Numbered from the stretch's first letter, positions 8,007 to 16,067 are shown. The stretch: 45,288 nt of DNA from Bacteroidaceae bacterium (GCA_017483765.1 JAFUVE010000042.1:1-45288), one strand, 5' to 3'. The notes: generated by a model not told the origin, from the sequence alone. A program made the numbers and translations.

Positions 8007-8118
8007 TGTGTGGGGATAATTACGCGTTTTGGGCGGGTGAGAGATGGAAAAAAGATGATTTTTTCTTGTAAGTATTATTATTTAATATTTTTTAACTTTT
8101 CTGTATTACTATTTGTCG

Positions 8119-8126
8119 TATATTTG
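8119..8126 (+). promoter_or_regulatory. Promoter-like -7 box before the acidic-tail protein gene
   Basis: TATATTTG followed by CAAA matches the TAnnTTTG box and lies 72 bases before the ATG at 8198. The flanking sequence is AT-rich, and the intergenic gap after the peptidase gene gives room for independent transcription. Confidence 0.5.
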
Positions 8127-8197
8127 CAAAAATTTTCCAATACAGGTTTTTTATTGAACGAGAAGAAGTAAAGATTTTAAATTTAACCAATTGATTT

Positions 8198-8983
8198 ATG
8201 GCAAAATTAAAATTGGACAACCTCACAAAGAGCAACATCTGGACCATCTCAGAGTCAGAGCTCAACCAGATGCTTATTGAGGGGAAGAAGAAAGAGGGAT
8301 TTGCTGAAAACGAGACTCACTACATGAATATCATTCATACCGTGTTTGATATCCAGTATTTCGACCGTGATGACGAGAAGGCCAAAGCCCGTTTTGAGGC
8401 AGAGCAGTACGACCTTTTCTATGCTCCGAGCGACGGAGAGTACAATGCAGTGGCAATCAGGAAGCGTAAGATAGCAAAAATTACCGACTTGACATTAGAG
8501 AATGTGTCGCATCTGACACCGGAGGACATACTTGCCCTTATCGAGAACAACATGGGTACAGGTTGGCAGGGCCTTCCCCTTGCCATTCAGGACATCATAG
8601 AGTCAGCATTCTACGTGGACGTGGCATCCATGCCGGAAGCTGCCATCCACCGCAAGGGCGGCGTGATCGACCGCCGCGTGGCTGACGGATATGAGGTGCT
8701 TGAGATTCCCCGTGGCAGCTGGGTAGAGGCGATCTTTGTGAAGCTGAAACCCAAGCAGGAGAAACCTAAATTCTCGTTCAAAGGTGCGAGCTACGATGAC
8801 GAGGGCAACATCAAGAATGACGACGACGATGACGACGCCGACTCACTCGACATCGACGAGAAGGACGATGTTACTCCCAACATGGATGTTGACGACGACG
8901 ACGATTCCGACATGGAAGATCAGGAGCCTGCTATTGAGGATATCGATGAGATCAACGATGCGTCGGACGACGATGATGACTAA
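8198..8983 (+). CDS. Unknown protein with a long Asp-rich tail
   Basis: I do not recognise this 261-residue protein. Residues 1 to about 195 look like an ordinary soluble alpha/beta domain, with segments such as HYMNIIHTVFDIQYF and GGVIDRRVADGYEVLEIPRGSW. Residues 199-261 form a tail made almost entirely of Asp, Glu, Asn and Ser, with runs of five to six Asp. The tail is coded by repetitive GAC/GAT codons. No signal peptide or membrane helix is visible, so a cytosolic location is likely. Acidic tails of this kind can mimic DNA or hold a basic partner, but nothing in the sequence proves that. It has its own promoter-like box and converges on another unknown gene across a strong terminator. Confidence 0.8.
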   Translation: MAKLKLDNLTKSNIWTISESELNQMLIEGKKKEGFAENETHYMNIIHTVFDIQYFDRDDEKAKARFEAEQYDLFYAPSDGEYNAVAIRKRKIAKITDLTLENVSHLTPEDILALIENNMGTGWQGLPLAIQDIIESAFYVDVASMPEAAIHRKGGVIDRRVADGYEVLEIPRGSWVEAIFVKLKPKQEKPKFSFKGASYDDEGNIKNDDDDDDADSLDIDEKDDVTPNMDVDDDDDSDMEDQEPAIEDIDEINDASDDDDD

Positions 8984-9085
8984 TTTCGTAACAGCTTGAG
9001 TTCCTGCTTTTGTCCGGTGGGGTTGATCCTCTCCGTGTATGACCGCATCCGCAGTCCCAGGCATAAAAACGGAGGATGAAAATAA

Positions 9086-9119
9086 AAATCCCCGTCAGCC
9101 ACATGGCTGACGGGGATTT
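9086..9119. terminator. Bidirectional intrinsic terminator between two convergent unknown genes
   Basis: A perfect 15-bp stem (AAATCCCCGTCAGCC and its complement) encloses the loop ACAT at 9101-9104. T-rich sequence follows on the plus strand, and a T-rich run follows on the minus strand as well. Confidence 0.9.
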
Positions 9120-9151
9120 CTTTGCTTTTTTCCAACAAGCAGTAGCAGATG

Positions 9152-9166
9152 TTTTTTTGGGGGGGG
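9152..9166. repeat. Homopolymer tract T7G8
   Basis: Seven T are followed by eight G in the short space downstream of the unknown gene at 9211-9891. The G run is the longest I noticed in the window and would be prone to slippage. It lies outside any credible reading frame. Confidence 0.8.
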
Positions 9167-9210
9167 ACGTCGGTGCTATCTTGCCGGGGCTTCATCAATG
9201 ATATTGTCGG

Positions 9211-9891
9211 CTAAGAAGCAAATTCGGCTGCGTCGTCCGGGAAGTTGATATTTCCCTGTGACTCGATGCTGATGCCTCCGGCAACTGCAGGCTCCGGCTG
9301 AGCAGTCTCGTTCTCTGCTTTGTTTTTCGCCTCTTTGTCTGCATCGAGAAAGATATACTCGAAATTGTTGCTTTTAGCAGACGGGAACTGGCTCCGAGGG
9401 TCTACGTCCTGCCGGTTCTGGAGATGCTCGACAATTCTGTCGTAGCAGTGCATGGCGCTTCCTGCAATCAGTCGTGCTTTGAAACGGGTGTCGACATACT
9501 TGCATTTTCCTGTGTCGGGATTCTGTACCACCCGCTTGAATGTGAGGCTTGCCTCATACCATCCGATGTGCTGCTCGTTCAAAATTTCCAGCTGTGTCCG
9601 CTTTCTGTCAGACATGAGCATCCTACTGTCTGCGCGCTGCTCTTTCCGCTGTTTTTCCAAATACTTGAACTCCTCCAAGTTTTTGGCCTCAGTCTTCAGA
9701 AAAAGCACGTAGTTGCTGTAGCTTACTTTAAGCCTGAAAGGATATATTCCGTCTGACTCAACGAAACTGCCAATTCGGCTGACCACGCTGTCATCTACTT
9801 TGATTTCGCTGATGGATTTCAAAAAATTAACAACCTCGTCCATGTTGGTTGCCAATGTCTCATGATCAAAGTACCTTACGTAAAGATTCAT
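9211..9891 (-). CDS. Unknown cytosolic protein (226 residues)
   Basis: I do not recognise the family. The protein starts MNLYVRYFDHETLATNMDEVV. It contains a charged stretch, KNLEEFKYLEKQRKEQRADSR, which is probably helical, then a mixed alpha/beta part with GWYEASLTFKRVVQNPDTGKC. The last 40 residues are low-complexity and rich in Ala, Glu and Asn. No signal peptide, membrane segment or catalytic motif stands out. It is transcribed alone, with a TAnnTTTG box at 9988-9995 and a 10-bp inverted repeat in its leader. It converges with the acidic-tail gene, which also lacks a recognised family; a functional link is possible but unproven. Confidence 0.75.
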   Translation of the reverse strand: MNLYVRYFDHETLATNMDEVVNFLKSISEIKVDDSVVSRIGSFVESDGIYPFRLKVSYSNYVLFLKTEAKNLEEFKYLEKQRKEQRADSRMLMSDRKRTQLEILNEQHIGWYEASLTFKRVVQNPDTGKCKYVDTRFKARLIAGSAMHCYDRIVEHLQNRQDVDPRSQFPSAKSNNFEYIFLDADKEAKNKAENETAQPEPAVAGGISIESQGNINFPDDAAEFAS

Positions 9892-9900
9892 TGTAAATCG

Positions 9901-9935
9901 TATTAATTAGAAAAAAAATAATTACCTAATTAATA
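9901..9935 (-). promoter_or_regulatory. Inverted repeat in the leader of the 226-residue unknown gene
   Basis: TATTAATTAG at 9901-9910 is the exact reverse complement of CTAATTAATA at 9926-9935, with 15 bases between. It begins 10 bases upstream of the start codon, so a folded leader or a bound dimeric regulator could control this gene. Confidence 0.4.
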
Positions 9936-9987
9936 ATAATATTGTGCATATTTATACATCTTTTGCCAATATTATTACTAATTTCTG

Positions 9988-9995
9988 CAAAGTTA
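9988..9995 (-). promoter_or_regulatory. Promoter-like -7 box of the 226-residue unknown gene
   Basis: The minus strand reads TAACTTTG followed by CAG, a good match to the Bacteroidales -7 consensus. It lies about 97 bases upstream of the start codon. No clear -33 TTG was found. Confidence 0.45.
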
Positions 9996-10454
9996 GTGAT
10001 TTTTATTCATATCTGAAAAAAATCTTCATATTTATTTTGTTTAGATGCTCCTTTCTCGCCGAAGAGGAAACGCTTTTTAAGTGAAAAGTGAATAATGAAA
10101 AGTGAATAGTGCCATGCGGACGGTTTTTTTCGGATGAAAATCTAACATGAATCTGAACGTGAATTTTATTAGAAAGAAAATATTGTTTTGATAGGTTTTA
10201 ACATGAATGACCATGAATGTCCACTCTAACTTTGCAGTGTCAATGAGATTGGTGAGCACGAATGATTCATAAATGAATTTTTAAAATTTTCATGACGATA
10301 GAAATAACGCCTTTACTGGCTGAATGGTTACGAAAAATGGCTTATTGTGTCAAAAATGTTAAAAAAGGTCAAAAAATTGACTGTATTTTTGCTTCATTAG
10401 AAAATTTTATTTTAATTTGCATTCGATAACGAATTGATATGAAATTCCAAGTTT
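9996..10454. other. AT-rich intergenic region before the sigma factor gene
   Basis: No credible gene is seen. The region holds a short repeat at 10081-10111 and promoter-like boxes TAACTTTG at 10227-10234 and TATTTTTG at 10384-10391 on the plus strand, either of which could serve the sigma factor gene. It also holds several CATGAAT words around 10145-10220. The short minus-strand frame at 10077-10259 is repeat-derived. Confidence 0.5.
10081..10111. repeat. GTGAAAAGTGAATA-type intergenic repeat
   Basis: The block holds two copies of a GAAAAGTGAATA unit in tandem. The 15-mer GAAAAGTGAATAGTG recurs at 17811-17825, far away and also intergenic, so it is a dispersed repeat of this genome. Confidence 0.6.
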
Positions 10455-10490
10455 ACGTATAGGATTTCAAAGTCAACGAATAGGATTTCA
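10455..10490 (+). promoter_or_regulatory. Tandem 21-bp-spaced repeats upstream of the sigma factor gene
   Basis: ACGTATAGGATTTCA at 10455-10469 and ACGAATAGGATTTCA at 10476-10490 differ at one base and are 21 bp apart, two helical turns. A partial inverted copy (ATGAAATTCC) lies just upstream at 10439-10448. The arrangement looks like operator or sigma-dependent promoter sites about 80-110 bases before the ATG. Confidence 0.45.
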
Positions 10491-10568
10491 TTTCAGTTCA
10501 TAAGTATAACTTCTAAAAACGTCATTGCCTATCGATACACATTACGCCTAATCAAAAATTGAAGCATA

Positions 10569-11162
10569 ATGAACAAATTACCGGAACAGACCGACGAACA
10601 ATTGGTGAGTTCATATTTGAAAGGCAATGACATGGCTTTCGATACTTTGCTTAAGCGGTACGAAAGGAAAGTGTTTACCTATATTCTCTATTCCGTTAAG
10701 AACGAAGAGGTGGCGCAAGACCTTTTCCAGGATTGCTTTATGCGCATCATTACCAAACTCCATTCTGGCCTATACACGGAGAATGGCAAGTTTGCGTCGT
10801 GGATTATGAGAATCGCCCATAACCTCGTCATTGACTATCACCGCCAGAACCAGTGTGCAAACTTAGTGTCGAACGATGACTCGGACTATGACTTGCTCAA
10901 CGACTCCTCCATCGCCATGGAGTACAGTCGTGAGAAAGAGATGGTGGACATCCAGACGCTCAACGACGTGAAATCTCTCATCAAGAAACTGCCTGCCAAC
11001 CAGCGTGAGGTGGTGCTTATGCGATTCTATGAAGAGCTCAGCTTCAAGGAAATCGCAGAGACAACCGGAGTCAGCATCAACACGGCTTTGGGTCGAATGC
11101 GCTATGCCCTCATCAACCTGCGCAGGCTTGCCGAGAAATATGACGTCTGCCTTGCCGGCTGA
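10569..11162 (+). CDS. ECF-type sigma-70 family RNA polymerase sigma factor
   Basis: This 197-residue protein redirects RNA polymerase to a special promoter set. Region 2 spans about residues 25-100, with the landmarks DLFQDCFMRI and FASWIMRIAHNLVIDYHRQ. Region 4 spans about residues 135-190 and includes the helix-turn-helix LPANQREVVLMRFYEELSF followed by KEIAETTGVSINTALGRMRYAL. There is no extra C-terminal domain, so it is a compact ECF factor. No anti-sigma gene follows; the next gene is convergent. Repeats upstream suggest autoregulation or control by another factor. Its regulon cannot be read from the sequence. Confidence 0.93.
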   Translation: MNKLPEQTDEQLVSSYLKGNDMAFDTLLKRYERKVFTYILYSVKNEEVAQDLFQDCFMRIITKLHSGLYTENGKFASWIMRIAHNLVIDYHRQNQCANLVSNDDSDYDLLNDSSIAMEYSREKEMVDIQTLNDVKSLIKKLPANQREVVLMRFYEELSFKEIAETTGVSINTALGRMRYALINLRRLAEKYDVCLAG

Positions 11163-11200
11163 TTTTGCCATAAGCATACTTTTTGATAAACAATAAAACC

Positions 11201-11234
11201 AAGCCTCCCTTGCTTCTTCTTGCAAGGGAGGCTT
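11201..11234. terminator. Hairpin terminator after the sigma factor gene
   Basis: AAGCCTCCCTTGC and its exact complement form a 13-bp stem with an 8-base loop, 39 bases after the sigma factor stop. The T run after the stem is short, so it may be a weak or Rho-assisted stop. It could also serve the convergent receptor gene. Confidence 0.7.
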
Positions 11235-11314
11235 TATGTAGGTACAGTTTGCCGTTTCTTTTATGATTTTGTGTTGTTGGCGTTTTTTCAGCCTGTGTTG
11301 CACTTATAGGTGAT

Positions 11315-11356
11315 GTAATCAACTGATGACTGAAAACTAACAACTGAAAACTTTTC
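11315..11356. repeat. ACTGAAAACTAACAACTGAAAAC-type simple repeat
   Basis: The segment repeats ACTGA and CTGAAAACT words right after the 3' end of the receptor gene. It resembles the other short simple intergenic repeats in this window in size and placement. It is not coding. Confidence 0.45.
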
Positions 11357-11357
11357 A

Positions 11358-13604
11358 TCACATTCCGCTTCCAGAACTGCTTCCAGCCGCGTCGCCAATC
11401 TGCTCCTGGTCGGACTTCTTCTCCGTGAAGTCGTTCTCAATTCGTGACTTATGCTGCTTCACACGTACTTTCGTGTTTCCGAAAGTGAAGCTCACGCTCA
11501 CACCGAATTGAGCAATTGGCACAGAGATTTTCTGTCGGTTGGAGAAGTCGCTGCCACGGGTGTAGGTTTCGAAGCTGAGTTTTCCGTGGTCGTTCAATCC
11601 TGTAACACCGTACGCGCTTATGCTCAGACGGTCTTTCAGGAATGACTTTGTGATGCTGGCGATTCCGATGTTGAATCCGCTGCTCCATCCTTGCAGGTTG
11701 TAGCTGCGGCTGTTGCTCACCATGTTCAGACTCAGTTTCAGGTCCCACGGCAGCGTCTGCTGCAGTCCCACCATGAGATTGCCCTGCCATCCGTGATTCC
11801 GCTGTCCCAGCTGGTCGCTTCGCAAGTCGGCGTATGTGGCCCCTCCGTTCAGCATCAGTCGTGTCTTGGGCAGAACCAGCCAGTTGATGAACAGGTTGAG
11901 CGAGGTGTTTCGTTCTTTCACGATGTTTCCGAACGTGCTGTAGAGCACCCCTTCGTCAAAGAAGCTGTAGCTTGAAATGCGGTTGTCGCACAGTCCTTGT
12001 ACAAGTCCGATGTTCATCATGAACTTAGAGCTGAAGAGGCTGTAGGAAAGTCCGATGTTGTGGTTCTTTTCCACTTTCAGGTGGGAATTACCATAGCTCA
12101 CCTGCATCGGGTCGCTTCGGTCGACGTAGGGGTTCAGGTAGGTGATACCCGGACGAGAAATACGCATATTGTATGTGAGGCCGATATTGCTGGTTGCCGA
12201 CGGTTTCAGGTTCAGGCTGAGGCTCGGCACGAGGTTTCCGTAGTCTGTGGAGAAGTCGCTGCCTTCCCCTTTCTTGTAATCCACGTCCTGCCATGTGTGC
12301 TCGTAGCGCAGTCCAGCCTTTCCGCTCACCACTCCGAAGTTGCCTTCATACTCCGCATATGCCGCCGCGATGTTGTTCGTGTGCTGATAGTCCATTTGGT
12401 TTGTAAGCGTCCGCTCATCCCCGCTGAGCAGGTAATAGTCGGCTTTCGAGAGGTTGCGTCGGTTGATGTATTTTCCGCCGAGATTGAGCGTCTGTGTGGC
12501 GTTCAGCGGGCGTACATAATCCAGCTGAACCGTATGCTCGGTGGACTTCGGCCGGTTTTCGTTAAAGATGTCGTCCATCATGAGCACCTCCTCGTCATAG
12601 TGCTGTGTGGTCTCGCTCGTCTGGGGACTGTAGCCGAAGAGGTAGGATAGGGTGATGTAGTGCGTACGCTCCCCGTTGAAGAAGTGCTGCCAGTCGGCGC
12701 TTGCGTCAATTGATGTTGACTTCTGTTTGGTGTCGTTGTTGTAGGAGTAGGAGTTCAGCCTGCTGTCCGGGCTGATGAGACTTATGCTTGGGCTGAATCT
12801 GTTCTTGATTCTGAACGCCGTCAGTCCGAAACTTCCACTTACCGTGTTGAGCGAGTCGATGTCGTACGACAGGCTGAGCGTCCCCATGTTGAACCTCGTT
12901 TTCTGCTTTGTGGTGAAATATTGGCTGGTCACGTTGCCGTTGTCTTCCCTTCGCTCAGTTGTTGACTTGATTCTCGGCATCCGCTGGTAGCCGGTCATGA
13001 GGTTTCCGGACAGTGACAGCTTTCCTTGCTGCACGGAGAACGACGCACCGCCGTTGTATCCTTGGCTTCCCCCCTGTGCCCGCACGGTTCCGGTCATTCC
13101 GTCGATGGACTGTTGTCCACCACCTCCCACGCTCATCTTGGCCAGGACGATGTTGAGCACGCCCACGGCTCCCTCTGCGTCGTACTTGGCACCTGGATTC
13201 GTGATGACCTCAATTTTAGACACAGCCGCCGCCGGCATCATCTTGAAAATCTGCGACGGGTTGTTCGAGAACATCGGGCTCGGTTTTCCGTCCACATATA
13301 CTTTGAACGAGCCAGATCCGTTCACCGTGATGTTGTCCTGGCCGTCCACCGTGACCATCGGCACCTTGCGGAGCATATCCAATACGGTCGCGCTTTTCGA
13401 GTCGGCGTCGTTCTGCACGTCGTAGGTCATCTTGTCTGCCTCCATCTTCACTAACGGACGTACCGCAGAAACCGTCACCTGATCCAGGTATTTTTCCCAG
13501 TCGATGGTGTCACCCGGTACTCCTGTTGTCTCGTTGTTCACTTGTGCGTTGCCCATCAAAGCAAACAGGGCAGCCGCCATTGTCATTACAATCTTTTTTG
13601 CCAT
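11358..13604 (-). CDS. Outer-membrane beta-barrel receptor (TonB-dependent-receptor-like, OMP_b-brl_3 type)
   Basis: The protein (about 748 residues from the ATG at 13604) starts with a signal peptide, MAKKIVMTMAAALFALMGNA. A plug domain follows at about residues 30-150, with VTVSAVRP, VLDMLRKVPMVTV and VSKIEVITNPGAKYDAEGAVG. The rest is beta-barrel sequence with alternating aromatic strands. Unlike many Bacteroidales receptors it lacks the N-terminal carboxypeptidase-regulatory-like domain. No SusD partner is adjacent, so glycan import is not indicated and the ligand is unknown. An upstream in-frame ATG at 13643 would place MRLRKKTKLKTEK before the signal peptide, so I prefer 13604. The sigma factor gene faces it from the other side. 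Confidence 0.88.
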   Translation of the reverse strand: MAKKIVMTMAAALFALMGNAQVNNETTGVPGDTIDWEKYLDQVTVSAVRPLVKMEADKMTYDVQNDADSKSATVLDMLRKVPMVTVDGQDNITVNGSGSFKVYVDGKPSPMFSNNPSQIFKMMPAAAVSKIEVITNPGAKYDAEGAVGVLNIVLAKMSVGGGGQQSIDGMTGTVRAQGGSQGYNGGASFSVQQGKLSLSGNLMTGYQRMPRIKSTTERREDNGNVTSQYFTTKQKTRFNMGTLSLSYDIDSLNTVSGSFGLTAFRIKNRFSPSISLISPDSRLNSYSYNNDTKQKSTSIDASADWQHFFNGERTHYITLSYLFGYSPQTSETTQHYDEEVLMMDDIFNENRPKSTEHTVQLDYVRPLNATQTLNLGGKYINRRNLSKADYYLLSGDERTLTNQMDYQHTNNIAAAYAEYEGNFGVVSGKAGLRYEHTWQDVDYKKGEGSDFSTDYGNLVPSLSLNLKPSATSNIGLTYNMRISRPGITYLNPYVDRSDPMQVSYGNSHLKVEKNHNIGLSYSLFSSKFMMNIGLVQGLCDNRISSYSFFDEGVLYSTFGNIVKERNTSLNLFINWLVLPKTRLMLNGGATYADLRSDQLGQRNHGWQGNLMVGLQQTLPWDLKLSLNMVSNSRSYNLQGWSSGFNIGIASITKSFLKDRLSISAYGVTGLNDHGKLSFETYTRGSDFSNRQKISVPIAQFGVSVSFTFGNTKVRVKQHKSRIENDFTEKKSDQEQIGDAAGSSSGSGM

Positions 13605-13745
13605 TTTTTCGGTTTTTAATTTCGTTTTTTTTCTTAGACGCAAAAAATCCTCAAAATGCTACGCGAAAATCCGGAAAAATCACCTTTTCTTTCATTTTTG
13701 ACAGTTTTTGTTACGTTTGCAGAGAAAACCATGATAAAAAGATGT

Positions 13746-13779
13746 GGCATGGACGGTGTTTTCGCAACACGCCCATGCC
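13746..13779. terminator. Hairpin after the PspC-domain gene
   Basis: GGCATGG at 13746-13752 pairs with CCATGCC at 13773-13779, and an inner GTGTT pairs with AACAC around the loop TTCGC. It lies 11 bases beyond the stop of the minus-strand gene, and a T run (CTTTTT) follows a few bases later on that strand, as for an imperfect intrinsic terminator. Confidence 0.6.
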
Positions 13780-13789
13780 CGGTTATTAA

Positions 13790-15529
13790 CTAATTAACTT
13801 TCTCCAGTAAGAAATCCATAGAGTTCACCCAGGTGCAGTAGCAAGGTGAGTTGGTGAATGTGGGTATGGTGCTGACACCGTATTTGATGGTGTTGCCGGT
13901 CAGCACGATATTGTCCAGTGTCACTTTGTTCCATCCGCATCCGGTGCTGTCGTTCGACGCTACGATGTTGCCGTATGTCAGTGAGTCGGCAGGGTTGAGC
14001 GTCAGTTTCGTCTTTGCCTCTTCCCAGATATTTCCGCCCTGTTCTCCGTTGGCAGGGATGGCTGTTTGCTGCTTCTTGTCGTCTGCGATGGCATAGAGGT
14101 AGGCACCGTTCGCGTCGGTGCGAGTGATGGCTGTCAGGCGGTAGATGCCCGGTGACAGGAATGTGTCGGCCCGTTCAATCTGGTAGTAGTCCAGAATGTC
14201 GTCGTCCCATGCAGAGAAGTAGCGAATGCGGTCGTCGTAGTATTGGCCTCTATCCGTATGTATATGCCACACCTCATTACTGTCGGGATTTTTTCCTTTG
14301 AGATGGAACTGCGTAAGCTTGAAGTAATTCTGGTCCGTGTTGTTCATCAGCACCCCCTCGAAAGTGTTGTCTTTCATGAAGTGCTTGTGTGCGATTTTAG
14401 AGATGTTCACACCGCATACTGTTACAGCGATGATGGTGGCAATCCATAGTCCGAACCACATCCATCGCTGGCTCATGCTCATCGGAGCAGTCTTTCCGGA
14501 ACTACTCAGTAGCGAGTGGAGCGCGCAATAGCCCGGGATGAACAAAATCAGCAACACGCAGATGCCGGTGAACCAGAAGAGGAACGGGTGTTCTGTGTAA
14601 ATCGGTATGAGTTCGGAGTCTATGAAGCTTGGCATCTCGTTGGTGGGGGAGAAGATGATACTGATCAGTGCTACGAACACGACGAGGAAGGTGATGAACA
14701 TAAAGAGGAAGAATGCCCCGATCATGATTTTCACCAAAACGCCCATGACAGTCATGAACGCGTTCAGGCATCCATGTTGTTTTGATTGGGGAGGATAAGG
14801 CAGTCCGTCTCCTCTTTCTTTTGCTTGCTGAGCCAGTTCGTCAGCCAGGTTCTGAGGAGTCACGTCGATTCCTTTCATCTTCAGTCGCTCTTCCGGTGTC
14901 TTGGCACATGGTGCGAGAAAGGCCAGCAGGATGTAGAGCAGGATTGGTATGCTGAACACAGGTACGAAGTTGAAGTGGTCGAAGATAGCCCAATTGCTTA
15001 CGCTATTCCACAGCACGACGAAAAGTACGTAGCCCAGTCGCCATGCCAGCGGGTCACCCCCGAAATAGTTTGCCGCACCAGAGAGCACACCTGCTATGAT
15101 TTTGTCGTTGCCGTCGCGGTAGTATTTTTTCCTGGATCCGCTGTTCGGTTTCGTCCCGCTGTTGGCGGAAGGTGATGCCGTGTTGCTGTTACCCTGTTGC
15201 TGCGTTCCTGTTGTGGACGATGTGTTTTGCGTCTGTGTTGCCTCATCTGCAGACCCGTCTGCTGCCGGTGACTCCATGTCCTCTGGGTTGCCTATGCGCT
15301 TGATGATGCTCTCCACGTGCTCGATGGTGATAGCCTGCACGCCGCTTGATTTCAGCTCCGTGAACAACTCGCCGATACGGCCTTCTATGTCGTCGGCAAT
15401 TTCGTCGCCGCCCTCTTCCTTGCGGAAATGTTGACGGATGGCGTCAAGATAGTTTTTCAGCAGCTCGTATGCATCCTCGTCGATGGCATACAGTTGGCCA
15501 AACATATTGATTGTGATATTCTTTTTCAT
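13790..15529 (-). CDS. PspC-domain membrane protein
   Basis: The 579-residue protein begins with a soluble domain (residues 1-85) holding DIEGRIGELFTEL and a Gly-Asn-Pro end, like the helical N-terminal modules of Bacteroidales PspC proteins. A Ser/Thr/Asn/Gln-rich linker follows. The PspC domain starts near residue 133 with KKYYRDGNDKIIAGVLSGAA and includes the first hydrophobic helices. Further hydrophobic segments (for example ILLYILLAFLAP, FFLFMFITFLVVFVALISII and LLILFIPGYC) make it a polytopic inner-membrane protein. The last 170 residues are soluble and beta-rich. PspC proteins are linked to envelope stress. The PadR gene just upstream probably represses this operon. A heptamer repeat lies 7 bases before its ATG. 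Confidence 0.85.
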   Translation of the reverse strand: MKKNITINMFGQLYAIDEDAYELLKNYLDAIRQHFRKEEGGDEIADDIEGRIGELFTELKSSGVQAITIEHVESIIKRIGNPEDMESPAADGSADEATQTQNTSSTTGTQQQGNSNTASPSANSGTKPNSGSRKKYYRDGNDKIIAGVLSGAANYFGGDPLAWRLGYVLFVVLWNSVSNWAIFDHFNFVPVFSIPILLYILLAFLAPCAKTPEERLKMKGIDVTPQNLADELAQQAKERGDGLPYPPQSKQHGCLNAFMTVMGVLVKIMIGAFFLFMFITFLVVFVALISIIFSPTNEMPSFIDSELIPIYTEHPFLFWFTGICVLLILFIPGYCALHSLLSSSGKTAPMSMSQRWMWFGLWIATIIAVTVCGVNISKIAHKHFMKDNTFEGVLMNNTDQNYFKLTQFHLKGKNPDSNEVWHIHTDRGQYYDDRIRYFSAWDDDILDYYQIERADTFLSPGIYRLTAITRTDANGAYLYAIADDKKQQTAIPANGEQGGNIWEEAKTKLTLNPADSLTYGNIVASNDSTGCGWNKVTLDNIVLTGNTIKYGVSTIPTFTNSPCYCTWVNSMDFLLEKVN

Positions 15530-15536
15530 ATTTTTT

Positions 15537-15611
15537 TAGAGTTGTTTTAGTTGAGAGTTTAGAGTTATTTTAGTTGCGAGTTTAGAGTTGAGGGTTTAGA
15601 GTGATTTTAGT
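15537..15611. repeat. Heptamer-type leader repeat upstream of the PspC gene
   Basis: Units of the form AGTTTAG, AGTTGAG and GTTTTAG repeat with small spacers directly upstream of the minus-strand ATG at 15529. A shorter trace of the same repeat is at 15705-15720, after the PadR gene. It belongs to the family found before serS, the Nfn-like gene and carB. Confidence 0.7.
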
Positions 15612-15619
15612 TTTGCTAT

Positions 15620-15688
15620 AGCCACCCGACACGGGGGGCGTTCGTGAGGCAGGGGGAAGGCGTGCCACACTGAGGCCTTGAGGGGGTA
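15620..15688. repeat. GC-rich block between padR and the PspC gene
   Basis: This short segment has G runs of six, five and five and is much richer in G+C than the AT-rich spacer around it. It is flanked on both sides by heptamer repeats. It has no reading frame of note. It may be an inserted dispersed repeat; on the plus strand the G runs could form a quadruplex. Confidence 0.45.
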
Positions 15689-15737
15689 GTTTAAAGTTTT
15701 ATTTTTAGAGTTTAGAGTTTGATGGGCATAGGGGCTT

Positions 15738-16067
15738 TTACGTTATGTTTTTCAGAATGTTCACCGTGTTGGCGATTTCGTTCCAGGCTTTGTCGAGCTC
15801 TACCAGGACCGCTGACCCGGTGTCGGTCAGTGCATAATATTTGCGTGGCGGTCCCTGCGTGCTCTCCTGCCATTCGTATTTCAGCAAGCCTCCGTTCTTC
15901 ATGCGCGTAAGCAGCGGGTAGAGCGTGCCTTCCACCACGAGCAGGTCGGCGTCCTTCAGCTTGTTGATGATGTCGGAGGTGTAGGCCGGCTGATGTTTCA
16001 GCAGCAGGAGAATGCAATATTCCAACATTCCCTTCCGCATCTGTGATTTCGCGTTTTCTATGTTCAT
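15738..16067 (-). CDS. PadR-family transcriptional regulator
   Basis: The 109-residue protein is a winged-helix DNA-binding protein of the compact PadR type. Recognisable parts are RKGMLEYCILLLL at the first helix, the SDIINKLKDADL helix, the recognition segment EGTLYPLLTRMKNGGLLKYEW, and the wing GPPRKYYALTDTG. The short C-terminal helix should form the dimer. Such regulators usually repress membrane-protein or transporter operons. The next gene in the same direction encodes the PspC protein, its probable target. The M61 peptidase gene ends 65 bases upstream. Confidence 0.92.
   Translation of the reverse strand: MNIENAKSQMRKGMLEYCILLLLKHQPAYTSDIINKLKDADLLVVEGTLYPLLTRMKNGGLLKYEWQESTQGPPRKYYALTDTGSAVLVELDKAWNEIANTVNILKNIT

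Noticed and set aside
13712-13719. Promoter-like TACGTTTG on the plus strand
   Set aside because: No plus-strand gene follows; only the PspC terminator hairpin and an antisense region lie downstream.
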